Program-made: the position numbers and the translations under genes
NCBI GenBank assembly: GCA_037349105.1
Contig: JAYJMM010000103.1
Location: 2,108,001 to 2,172,000, forward strand
DNA length: 64,000 nucleotides
Direction of reading: 5' to 3'
Source of the DNA: Limnomonas spitsbergensis
Taxonomy: Eukaryota; Chlorophyta; Chlorophyceae; Chlamydomonadales
In this document: piece by piece, positions 1 through 11,800 of the stretch
Position numbering within the stretch: the stretch's first letter is position 1
Layout: every line of letters starts with the position of its first letter
Notes under the pieces: model-generated
Database searches by the model: none
Told to the model about the DNA's origin: nothing
The model's input: only the letters and a program-made list of their open reading frames with translations

Positions 1-430
1 TCCCATGGTTTGATTGGTGAGATTGGAGGTTGGCTAAATCGTGGCTGTTGGAATGTGTTAGGTCTATGTGTACCGGTAAGCTGGCGCTAGGCCAAGCAGT
101 GCACGGATCTTCCTAAGCCTCACCACACTCATGAAGCCTTGAATAGAAAACTGCTGTTTGCCTCTTTGATCTGATACCGCTAACGAGTTAGTCGGAGAGC
201 TGACGGAGAACCCCTGACCGTCGAAGTGAGGCGTAGCAAAAAATTCCATACCTCTCTGTTCCAAACATAGCTCGTATATAATAGTGAAATTTAATTGCGA
301 GAGAGTATTTCGATGCAATTGCTAAAGCATCCCGGGTGATGCTGGAGTATGATATCTCGTCGCAAGTCTGCTAGTATACGATTTATGTCACATTGCCACT
401 TGTAACTGAATAAAGCAACGAGATGCTTAC

Positions 431-837
431 TTGAGTAGCTGCGTCAAGGACGTCAGGACATGGGGGGAAGAATCCGGGCTGTCCATCCAAACCAGCGAAG
501 ATGAAGCCGACAGCACCTGTTCTTGACCTTGAGGGTCAGCTGTTCCTCGGTCAGCGACAGAAATGCCACCAGTCACCACTTTGTCACAAACAGCAGCAGT
601 ATCTGCTGCTGGTGCAGCTGTCGCTGGTGATTCACAGTTTAAATTTTTGGCATCGATGGAAGTCAGAGTTGCCGCAGCCGAGCCAAGTCGCGTCAGCAGT
701 TCCTCAGAACGGCGTAGCAGCAAGTTGCCCTCCTTGAGCTGTTGTTGCTTGTTTTGAGAGGAAAGAAAAGCCGAGCATGGCCTGGGGGATTGGTCCCTTC
801 CCCTGGGGCTGGACGTGACGGCAACGTCGTTGTTCAT
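431..837 (-). CDS. Possible first coding exon of an unidentified gene
   Basis: On the minus strand an ATG at 837 opens a 407-nt reading frame that ends at a good donor (CTCAA|GTAAGC, donor G at 430). It would leave phase 2 and continue toward or beyond the left edge of the window. The 135 residues are rich in Ser, Ala, Gln and Thr with a short Gln/Lys/Leu/Arg segment in the middle that could be helical. I recognise no domain. A second minus-strand frame at 64-318 might hold a later exon, but no acceptor I tried joined it in frame. The coding call rests only on an open frame, codon composition and the donor, so it could be chance. Confidence 0.3.
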
Positions 838-2700
838 GTCGTGGGTCGTGGCTGGGATACCTGACAGCTGCTGCCTGGGGTCAGGTCGGGATTCTGAATC
901 GCGAGTACTGTGGTGTGAAGAAGGGGTTGAAGATTGTCAGCAGGCAATAGGTGGCGGTAGCAATGATCATGTAAATGATAATAAGGGCAACTAGATCTAG
1001 CTGGCATGAGATGATCAGCTCCGTGTTGTGATTTAGGGGTGACGACTTCGCCTGCATACCGGTGGCGTGTTATTCTGCTACTGCCACTTCTGTTGCAGCC
1101 CCTATAGCCTCAACATCTGCATAACCGATCAACTTTGCGGTGCGCACTTACCAAAATTGGGCGTGATGTATTAGCTGCTAGTATTGAATGCAGGGATGTC
1201 GAGATATTTCTTGACACAAGCGAGGATTGTATATGTGGACCCCGGTCACGGGCGGGGGTGCTTCACACAAGCGGTTTTGTGACACGTTGTACACTTTGTA
1301 CGAACATGCAGTGATGCAGAAGCTCTGTCGCACCCCAGGCATTGCAAGCCCCAGGTAGTCAATCACTTTGCGGTGTGAAACGCGTACTTTATGCGAGCAT
1401 TTGCGACCATGGTAGGCTTACTATCGACGTCGTGATCGAGGTTTCAATGTGGCACTTTGACGGTCAACCCAGCTGACGGGCGATATGGCGGTGTGAACAT
1501 AAGCGTGGAATTCAAATCGAATCCCCACTTCGTATTTCCCGCAATGCCCGTACTGCTGTGGCCTCGCGTGGGGGGGGCCTTTTGGCAAATCCTTAAGCCT
1601 CTTTCCTCTTAGTGTCCTAGCAGCTCCTTCTCAGGCTTCATGTCGGGGTTTTGTCTCCTCTTTTTGGTTAGGTGCCGTTTTCCCGGATGTGGTGAAAGCG
1701 TTTAGCCACCGCTTATCGGAGGGCATCTGCTGGTGGTGTAGAGTCCTTTACCTAGAGGGGTGTCGTGGCGGGGTAACCCTTTTTCATACCTTCATCTAAC
1801 ATTGTCAGCATGAATTATTCCATACGTTGTTTTTCATTGTCCCTCCTCAATGAGACAGAGCCGGGCCCATAAATGGATGTGGCTGGGACTGAATCCTCCC
1901 AGGTCATGCTTCCACAACATGTAAATCTGTATAGCCTTAGACTCGGTAGCATCGGGGGATGCTACACTCCATACGCCAGAAGTGAGCCGAAACAGGCCAA
2001 GCCGTGTCACCATGAGTGAGAAAGGCCAGCTCATCCCATATTGTTTCCTGTCCATGGTAATTTCCCATTGCGCGAAGCTTGCCCTCTTTCTTCTGCAGAG
2101 CCAGATTGCACCCCACCCACATGAGGGCAAAGACGGACTGATATAGCAGAACTGACGAAGCCATTGCATTGCCGCTATGGCACCGTTGTTCATGACTGAC
2201 CACGTGCCCACGTGTATTGGCGAAAAGTGCATAATTGAGTTATGTGAGCTGTCACCCTCTGTGGCTGCCCCAAGCGTGGCTCATGCGGCCATGCCATGGT
2301 CTCAGTCCAGAGTATTGGTTGCATCCTTCGCTATTTTTTATTACTGGGGGTACCATTCGTATATGATTTAAGTAAGAAGGGAAGAGCCTGATTGGGATGG
2401 CATGGTCTTTCTGTACATCAGAGGCCGTCGCTTTACAACGGGTCCAAAGTTTGTCAATGGTATTATGGAGGCCGATTCAGCGTGTCCAGTTGTCCTGGAG
2501 GTGAGTAGGGTCGTCCTTTTTGTAAATGAGAGCAGTGACGGAAAAGAAAAGAAAACGCGGATGCGGCGTGGATTCTGGGAAGTTCAGGTTGACGAGGCGC
2601 CCAAGCCCCAGTCTGTATACCCTTGAAGGGGGAAAGTGACTAAAGCGGGTCAATGAGAACAGGGGGAGATGCAGGCTGGCAGTCTGTCGGACTGTTTTCA
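838..2700. other. Intergenic stretch with no assignable gene
   Basis: Only short overlapping frames on both strands, none with a recognisable domain or a convincing pair of splice sites. I see no tandem repeat of note. Confidence 0.5.
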
Positions 2701-3654
2701 AGGAAACTTCGAAGACGATGGAGGGAATATTCAGCCCTATTGGACATTGTGAACTGCTAGTTGTTTAAGAAGTGGAGGGACATGGAGGGGTGGGATACCA
2801 AGGACATGGAAGAGGCGCATGTCATCTTTTTAGAAAATGCCAGAGCAACCAATGATGACAAGGTGAACATAGGGGTGCAGGTCAGCGGGAACAGGAATTC
2901 GGTATCAGGGGGTGGTAATGTGCACGGAAGGGGGTGCGGGGCAGGTGTAGGGAGAGGGTCCGTGAGAGGTGTAGAGTGGGTCCATCCAGCGGCACGTAGC
3001 AACTGTACTAATTGTGCATGTTTTGTGGATTTGTGGGAAAGGCAGAATTTAAGATTGGAGGTAAACCCGAGCTTAACAATGTGGATAGTCCAACGGTTTT
3101 GGAGGTCAAGAAGGAAGGCAGGGCTGACAAGCCGGGCGGAAAAATAACTGTGGAGATCGGCAATGGTAAGGCCTTTAACTAAGAGGAGATAAGATCCGGT
3201 TTAAGGCGGCAGAGTGTGGCAGGGGGGACAGCGGGAAGCATCCATTGCGGGATACGGGTGTCATAGACACCTGGTGGGAGAGGTGTAGCTGGTGTTGCAT
3301 CCATAATTGTGATCATACCACTCGTTGTGCCTCTGTGGAGGGAACGTTGGATGAGGCAGAGGGCCTTTGTTGTGTCAAGAGATCTAGGAGGCCTGCATAC
3401 GGGCATGCCTGCATCTACCAAACATGTGTCCCTGAGTGTCAGAAGTAGCATAAGGTGGGTCAGTAGGAGGTGGTGTACATATGGGGCAAAGGCCATCGGT
3501 AAACGAGCGGACTGTTGTTTGTCAGGAAAAACGGAAGAGAAGGGACCGTTTAGTTGTCCATCAGAGGTTGGCGCGCATACGGAAGAGTAGCGCTTCAGAG
3601 AAAAGTGGCCAGCAGAAGAGTAGAAGACTGCCACATGTGATTGTCATACAGGGG
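2701..3654. other. Unassigned region downstream of the LINE remnant
   Basis: A plus-strand frame at 2761-3147 (128 aa, Gly-rich centre) and a minus-strand frame at 3179-3634 are open, but neither resembles a family I know. The position next to a retrotransposon fragment suggests old transposon DNA; this is inference. Confidence 0.3.
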
Positions 3655-4432
3655 TAAGAAAGAAAGAAAACTACGCCCCGCAGGGGCGTGAAGGTAAGGA
3701 AACAGCGCGGCATGGGCCTAGGCCGCGTCCGCGCCGTTACCATCATAACAAGAGAGAATCCATTCAAGCTACGGTGGCCTGCGCTTCCGGCTGTGTCTGG
3801 CTGGCTGACTGGTGGATCCTGATGTCGAGAAGTACTCTAACCTACGTCTGGTTTGCACAATACTGTGTAAGAGTTTTGTAGCGTGCACATGCATTCTTTG
3901 AGCGCACTTCCAGGCGTGATATATGCTGATGCCAAGGGAGAGCATGCCTTGCATAGTGTGCTCTTTATAAATGGTGCCAGAGGTCCCTAACAGGATGGGG
4001 ATGGTTTCAATATTATTTTTGCAGTGTCCTGTGCTCTGGACTTTTTGCACTAGTTCAGTGTGTTGGCTGTAGCACGCTGAGAGTTGGCCCCTCGGATCTG
4101 TGTCTCTGCAATACTTAAATTCCACTATAAGGATGTTGGTGTCCTTGGGTTGCTCTGCCTTTTGCATTAACATGCTATCAGGTTGCATTTTCTCTTTGTG
4201 TTTTGGGCCAGAGGTTGTTGTTGCTGGTTGGATCTGGGGTAGCAGGTCCTTGGGCACTCTGTTTGTTGGTAGGGCGGGCGTTCCGGCCATGGCACACTTT
4301 TCGGCCGTCCCCAGGTCAGCCATGACCAAGTCTCCTCCCATGCTACCCTTGGCTTTAGCTCTAAGGAGGATCCTGCCTGTTCCATGGTGTCTCGCAATGT
4401 ACATCTTTTAGGGGTAAAGAGGTGGCATTTTC
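3655..4432 (-). mobile_element. 3' remnant of an RLE-type non-LTR retrotransposon (LINE), copy 1
   Basis: The minus-strand frame 4404-3769 (211 aa) is the C-terminal part of a non-LTR retrotransposon polyprotein. It starts with the RHH(G)..GRIL block (RHN-type motif of restriction-like endonucleases). A QPD motif and a LIVEFKYCRDTD acidic block follow, and the tail ends in SIVQTRRRLE. This order (zinc knuckle, RHN, PD, D/E) is known for LINE clades that use a restriction-like endonuclease. The reverse transcriptase and an intact CCHC knuckle are absent, so the copy is 5'-truncated or rearranged. The knuckle position at about 4405-4440 keeps only scattered Cys and His. Below the stop, 3742-3655 matches the 3' UTR of copy 2 and ends in a small hairpin and an A/G-rich tail. 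Not mobile by itself. Confidence 0.75.
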
Positions 4433-5874
4433 TGCAATAATCGGGATTGCGGATAAAGGTAGTACAGGATAAGGCAGTATCACCATCCGTGACGTGAGGG
4501 CAAGAAGAGTGATGGTGTGGCTTGATAGAGAAGGTGAGGTCAGAAGTAAATCACTCAAGGGGTGTAATGTGCACCTGTCTGAGTATCGTCTGGGGGTAGG
4601 CAGGGCCAAGCTGGGAGGATAGCCATGTACTGGCTGTTGATAGGGGAAAGGGTAAATGTACGAGTGCTGGTTGAGTCCAAGGCTCGTGTTGCCCCAATGT
4701 CAGCAAGTTCTTAGCTGATCATACCAATATGTGATTTTACCTTCTGGAGGAGCATAGGTAGGCCAGTGTTGGCCCGTGACAGGAGAAGGCGGCGGATGGC
4801 CAGGGGGAGCGGAGCGTGCTTGTCCTCATGGAGATCATGCGGGTAAAATACAGCTTTCTGCATGAGGTGGATGCTGCAGAGACCGTCAGTGAAGATAGTA
4901 AGGGAAGGGGCAATGGTCAACGCGGGGTCGGAGGGTGTGTGGGCAAGTGGGCAACTGGGCATGATCGTGGGCTGCATGGATGCCTTTAAGTTCAGCCCTG
5001 GTGATAGTGTCCGTTTCTCATTTTTCAGTAGGGTTGACTATCATATCATGGGTGGAGCCATAAACAGTGAAGTAAAGGCAGCCCTAAGCAAGTTGGCACC
5101 GGCAGCAACCAGGACGCAAGCCCCGTCTGTGTAATAGGCACTTAGGCAGGGAGCAACAGCCAAGCAAGTGGGTAGGAGGTGGGTAGAGGGAACGGAGTTC
5201 GTCGAAAAGGACGGGTGAAAGTGAGCGGGGCATGTGGGATGGGAATGGCGGGAGAGTGTGTGGGTGCAATTGGGAGGCTACAGAGAAGCCAGCGGGGTGT
5301 TGCGATCTGGCATGCAAACCGGGAAGTTGGGACTCGCGTCGGGTGGCTGTGAATGGTGGGCAGGTGTGGTTCCAGATGGGTCATGGGTGGCCATGGGCAG
5401 ATGTGGGTGCACAGTTGAATCCGCTGGAGTGCTGGAGTGGGAGGAGGGACAGGGTAGAAGCGAGCCAGGCTTTGTACGCGAGCTGAGATTTGAATGCGCA
5501 GAGGGCAATCATGGCATGCCGTAATCCTGTGCCGAATAGAGCCCTCGAATAAAGCCTCCCAGGTTTTGAAAAAACGTCAATTTGATAGGATCTGTCGTTG
5601 GTACGGCCGGGTGGTACGGCACGGCAGCACGAGGCTGTAGGCGCGGGCGTAGAGGCGGGGTTGCCGAGATCAACGAATGCCCCGTGTGGTCGATAACATG
5701 ATTAGCCAGCACACAAATTATCACCGAAACGCTGCGATGTCCATCGTCAAGTGACGATCTGTCCATCGCGTACCGGTATACATTACCGGTTTACTCGGGA
5801 CTCTATCAGCAGTGCAACTCAGCTATCCCTCCTCCAGATCCCTCGTCACCTCAACGCAAAAACGACAGACTGAC
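4433..5874. other. Intergenic region upstream of the glycosyltransferase gene
   Basis: No gene assigned. The last hundred bases precede the ATG at 5875 and should hold the promoter and 5' UTR of the exostosin-family gene, but I see no clear TATA box or other diagnostic element. A plus-strand frame at 4862-5134 is open without recognisable content. Confidence 0.4.
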
Positions 5875-8800
5875 ATGGCCTTCCTGTGCAGCATCCGCTG
5901 GCGCAGCCCAGCGATCCTGCCCCCCTGCATGCTGATGCTCCTGGCCAGCCTCGTTGCATGGCGCGCCGGCATGCCGCATGGCGCCGCTGCATGGCAGGGC
6001 AACGAGCCAGATCAGCCGATGCTGGAGATCCCTCATGCGCACCCCTGGTTTGTGGATCAGTTCCTGGCCTTATCGGAGCGGCGTCAGCAGCGGCGCCACC
6101 TGCTAGGAGAGGTGCTCCTAAAAGATATAGAGAGGGACCGACACTCCATGCCCGAGCCAAAGCACCTCCCCGCAGACAGCATGCCGCAACCCTCCGCCAA
6201 CAGTGGCATCGGCAGCGGCAAAGAAGGTGGACCAGACTCCACCTCGGCTGGGATTCCCGCCGGCTCTGGCCGCGACGGACGCAGCTTCTGCAGCCTCATC
6301 CAGCGGCGTGACGCGTGCAAGCTGTTCATGAATCAGCTCCCTGAACCCATCAAGCCTCCACCGCGCGGCAACGCCACCTGCCCCGGGGGCTGCAACCGCG
6401 GCAACTGTAACCACGACCTAGGCATCTGCATGTGCCCCGCGGGGTGGAAGGGCCTCAATTGCGCAGACCTGCAGAAGCGGCCGTGCAGCAGCCGGCGCCG
6501 GGGGCGCCAGGACGCGTACGGCATTCCCATGAGCAACATCGACCCCGTGACCAAGGAGGACCTGAATTGGACGGCGAATGGCTGGCAGGCGTCCCGCTGC
6601 GCGGGCGTTTGTGATGACGAGGTCGCCACCTGCTACTGCGGCCACGGCAGCAAGTATGCGCGGGTGCCCGCACCGCCCGGGTCGCCTCCGGGTGCAGCAC
6701 CTTTACAGGTCTGATTCAAATTACTGCGTGGCGAACCGGATCCAGATATCTCTCAAGTCTCAACCCAGTTTTTCTGAGCCCAATACGGTATATTCATGTG
6801 CTTTGCCCTCCCTCATTATTATCGTTGTTTGGGGGTGAGGGATGCATTTGAATATTAGCAGTCGATCTTTGACTTAAGATTTCATTTAAAATCAAGCATT
6901 TGGGTCACTTTTGTCCTCTGATGGCGGCGGTTATATAAATGAACAATTAATTAACACAAGCACCCATGGAAGGCAGAACCAATTATACAATTCCTAAACC
7001 CAATATCGTATCCCTAAACCCAACATTCCTAAACCTGGTCTCAATATGTCAAAAATCCCTCAAGTCCAGACGGGGCACCCTGAAACGCTTGACCTGAAAT
7101 CCATCATCCCTGAACCCCAAATCCTGTAACCTCATGTCCCCCAGTCCACCCCAAGGGCCCTCTCTACATTTCCACTCCCTCTGGATAGCTGGTGACCCTT
7201 CCCCCCCGCCCAGCTTCCTCCCAGCTTCCTCCCCTATAAACCCATAACAATTCAGTTCATGCCTCTCACCTGCGACACAGTCTTGTATCCATCGAGGCAG
7301 CAGGCCGGGATCGTGCCAGCAGGCCGGGGAAGGCTTCCGGAAGCTCCCAATCGATGCGCCTTTGCATCACACTTATCTCGCCTTTGAATCACACTTATTG
7401 GCCTTTTACCCCCAAGTCTGCCAATCGGAGCCCTGAGATCCCAGGCTTCAAGGGATGGCGGTGCCAGTAACCCGCATTATATTAACATCCTTGACACCCT
7501 ACCCCCCTCTCTCTAGGTTGGACAATCCATGGCACCTACACCCTACACCCTACACCCTACACCCTTCCTCTAGGTTGGATGATCCATTGTACCTGCACCC
7601 TACACCCTACACCCTCCCTCTAGGTTGGACAATCCATTGTACCTGCACCCTACACCCTACACCCTCCCTCTAGGTTGGATGATCCATGGCACCTACACCC
7701 TACACCCTAAACCCTACACCCTCCCTCTAGGTTGGATGATCCATGGCACCTACACCCTACACCCTACACCCTACACCCTGCACCCTCCCTCTAGGTTGGA
7801 TGATCCATGGTACCTACACCCTACACCCTACACCCTCCCTCTAGGTTGGACAATCCATTGTACCTGCACCCTACACCCTACACCCTCCCTCTAGGTTGGA
7901 CAATCCATTGTACCTGCACCCTACACCCTACACCCTACACCCTCCCTCTAGGTTGGATGATCCATGGCACCTACACCCTACACCCTACACCCTACCCCCC
8001 TCCCTCTAGGTTGGATGATCCATGGCACCTACACCCTACACCCTACACCCTACACCCTCCCTCTAGGTTGGATGATCCATGGCACCTACACCCTACACCC
8101 TACACCCTGCACCCTCCCTCTAGGTTGGATGATCCATGGCACCTACACCCTACACCCTACACCCTACACCCTCCCTCTAGGTTGGACAATCCATTGTACC
8201 TGCACCCTACACCCTACACCCTACACCCTACTCCGTACACCCTACCCCCCTCCCTCTAGGTTGGGCGATCCATGTCGGAGCCTTGCAAGCCGGGCACTGA
8301 CAGCAGCGGCAACGTCTTACCCCATGGCCAGAAGAATCTCAAGTGAGACCTAGCTGATAGGCATAAGCATAGGCATCAACGTTCAGTCGTACACATAAAA
8401 ACCCACCATTCCTCGCCCCCCCCTCTTCACTCTCTTTTTCTCCGCCCGCCCTTTATCATCCCCCTCTCTCCATTCCATCTTTCTCCGCCCCGCTCTTCCA
8501 CCACCTGCCCTTTATCATCCCCCCTCTGTTCATCTGCTCATTCTCCGCCCCACTCTTTATCTACCTGCTTATCCTCATCCCCCCTCTCTCCACCAGTTCT
8601 CTCTCCCCTCACGTCCCCCCTCCCCATCTGTTTTTCCTTGCCCCCTCCTCTTCATCCGCTCTCTCTCCCCCTCACTCCCTCCTCTTCACCCGCTCTCTCT
8701 CCCACCCTCTTTGCAGTTGGGACTCCTTCTACGGCCCTAAGGGCTTCTGTAACCTCGACGATGACGGCACCACACCACCCTTTACCTGCCCCTGCTCCAG

Positions 8801-11800
8801 CGAGGCCATGTCGGGGCTCTTCTGTGATCTCCCCAACGAGGCCTTCTGCCCCAGCCAGTGCAGCGGCCACGGGGCATGCCTCTCAGGCTTCTGCAAGTGT
8901 GTTGAGGGCTGGTACGGCACCGACTGCAGCCGCAAGGCCGCGGGGCTGGAGATGGAGCCGTCCTCCTTTGCCGCCAGCCCCTGGCTTCTGCCGGCCGTCA
9001 AAATGCCTAGGGTAGCTGCTGACCTACAGGCTAGGGCAGCTGAGGACCTCCCGGCCAATAAGGACTCTAAGCAGTTGAGACGGCGACCCTTCATCTACGT
9101 GTACGATCTGCCGCCAGCTTACCACTCTCACATGCTGCAGGTGAGGCTTACTAGGGTTTTCAGGTGGGGCTTACTAGGGCTTTCAGGTGAGGCTTACTAG
9201 GGTTTTCAGGTGAGGCTTACTAGGGTTTTCAGGTGGGGCTTACTAGGGTTTGCTAATGATAAAGCTGCTAACATAAATAAACGGATAAAGTACGGTTAAC
9301 TACTGAACCCTGCTAACAGAAGCTGTGCGGTGGAATCCCCCCCCCACAGTACAAGATCAACAACAATGCCTGTTCGTGGCGTGTGTTTCGCAGCGGCCAG
9401 GAATCCAACGTATCTTCTTATACTGAGAGCAACGGCTACAGCATCGAGACGTACTTACATGAGGCCATGCTCAATTCCCGGTTCAGGTAATGGCTGCTTT
9501 GATGGGGACAGGGGAGGGCATGAGGCCATGTTGAACTCCTGATTCAGGGGCTAGCGGAGGGCACGAGGAAATGGACAGACAAGGAAGAGATAAGTGAGGA
9601 AGGGGCAGGTGACGAGGTAATGGCTGCTTCTAGTAGACAGGGGAGGGCATGCAGCCATGTTGAACTGCTGGTACAGGGGCTAGCGGAGGGCGCGAGGAAA
9701 TGGACAGACAAGGAAGAGATAAGTGAGGAAGGGGCAGGTGACGAGGTAATGGCTGCTTCAAGGAGACAGGGGAGGGCATGCAGCCATGTTCAACTGCTGG
9801 TACAGGTATTAAAGGAGGGCACGAGGAAATGGACAAACAAGAGAGATAGTAAGATAGGTGGGGAAGGGGCAGGAGACGTACGACGGGGTTTGGGGCAGCT
9901 ATCTGATTGAATAAGCTATCTAGTACCAATCCCGGAACCTGCTTCCCTGGTTTTTTCATGCAGTCAGGCATTCTACTTTGGGTACACAAGATTCAGGCTG
10001 TTTTGGCCAAAATCCCGTTTTTAATTGTATCGATACGTTCCACTACGGTGCACCAACTGAGTATTCACACTTTAATTCACACTTGTGTCCCGTATTGGCC
10101 AAAAATCCCGTACCGTATCGTATTACCATATTTCGTATCCTGAGTCCCTAAACTGCACCTTCGCCTACCTGACGAGCTGGCTGCACATGCCCCAGTCCCC
10201 TGACGCATCATTTAAATTCTCATGGAGGAAACTGAACGAGCGACTTGCGCTGAGAACTCGAGCAGTCATGTTAAGTTTGCAGGTTATCTCCATGATCAGG
10301 TCACGAAATGTTCGCATTGTTAATTGAGTTCCAGGTTCTACAATTGATTGAGACGAAAGCCGTCAGGATCGGTTGAGAAAAAACGTTATGCTGCATCCTA
10401 CATAGTACCCCCTGATAGTACATACGGAATGCTACTTGACTTCTTGCTGTACCCCACATCTTAAGATTTTGCATTTTATTTTTTTGAATTTGCCCCCTCC
10501 GGGCATTGGGTGCCCATGACGCCGACTTATTCCACGCCCCTTTTACGCCCCTCAGGACCTTGCATCAGTTACAGCTGTATCCTATATGTTTCAACCCTGC
10601 AGGAAGTTTATCCCAAAGAAGCCGACTAATTCCACGCCCCTGTCAGCATCCCGTACTTCTTCTTCTGGCCGATCCTCGGATGGGCATACACACATTTTGT
10701 TTTGCCATACGCACCTATCCTCCATATTTCCCCCTCTCAGACCACTGGATGAGTTCATGCTGTATCATCACATTGGTTCTGCCCCCTCAGGACATTTGAT
10801 CCCAAAGAAGCGGACTTGTTTGACCCCCCGTCTAGATCACCTCCTTCTTGTGGCCGGTCCTCGAATGGGCTGGCAAAATATTATCCCGCCATATCCTGCA
10901 CGTTTTTACCCCCTCGGGATCTTATATTTAATTCGCGGTGCCCTGCGCGCCGCGGAGTCCGCGGCCCTGAGCGCCGCGGAGTCCGCGGAGTTACAGCCGT
11001 ATCCTATATGATTCACCCTTGCAGGGCGTTTGATCCCAAAGAAGCCGTCTAATTCCACGCCCCTGTCTGCATCACCTCCTTCTTCTGGCCGACCCTCGGA
11101 TGGGTTGGCGAACATTTGTTTTTACCATATGCCCATATCCTCCATATGTATTGCCCCCTCAGGCCCTTGGATGAATTGATGCCCCTTCCTATTGGTCCTG
11201 CCCCCTCAGGACAAAAGATCCCCAGGAGGCTGACGTGTTCTACGTCCCCTTTTACATCACCTCCTTCTTCTCGCCGATCCTTGGCTGGGCCCACCCTTTC
11301 CACACCGCGTTCCTCTAATACATTCCTCATATAGTATGTCGCTTTCACCTACTACAGTACATTACCGTCTCCTGTATGATTATCCCCTCAGGACGTTTGA
11401 TCCCAAAGAAGCCGACTTCTTCTACGTCCCTGTGTATATCACCTGTTTTTTCTGGCCAATCCTCGGCTGGGCCGACGAACCCTACTACTACGCCCCCACC
11501 GTGGAGCCCCGCCCCATGCACGCCACCAACATGCTGTTGGAGGCGAAGCGCTGGCTGCAGCAGCACATGCCCTGGTGGGACCGCCGCGGCGGCCGGGACC
11601 ACATCTGGCTCATGCCGCACGACGAGGGCGCCTGCTACATGCCCACCGAGATCTACAACACGTCCATCATGCTCTCACACTGGGGGCGGCTGGACCTCAA
11701 CCACACTTCAGCGACGGGTTGGGACCAGGACAACTACAGCTCGCCGATGACGTGGGAAGGTGTGGACAGGCGTGGGGTATGACAGTGTTCATCTTTTCGT

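Noticed and set aside
7506..8275. CRISPR-like array
   Set aside because: Repeats are uneven, spacers are CCCTACA runs, and the array abuts a eukaryotic splice acceptor; no cas genes.
10906..11348. Minus-strand frames over intron 4
   Set aside because: They are antisense shadows of decayed exon-5 copies, which align to the plus-strand gene.
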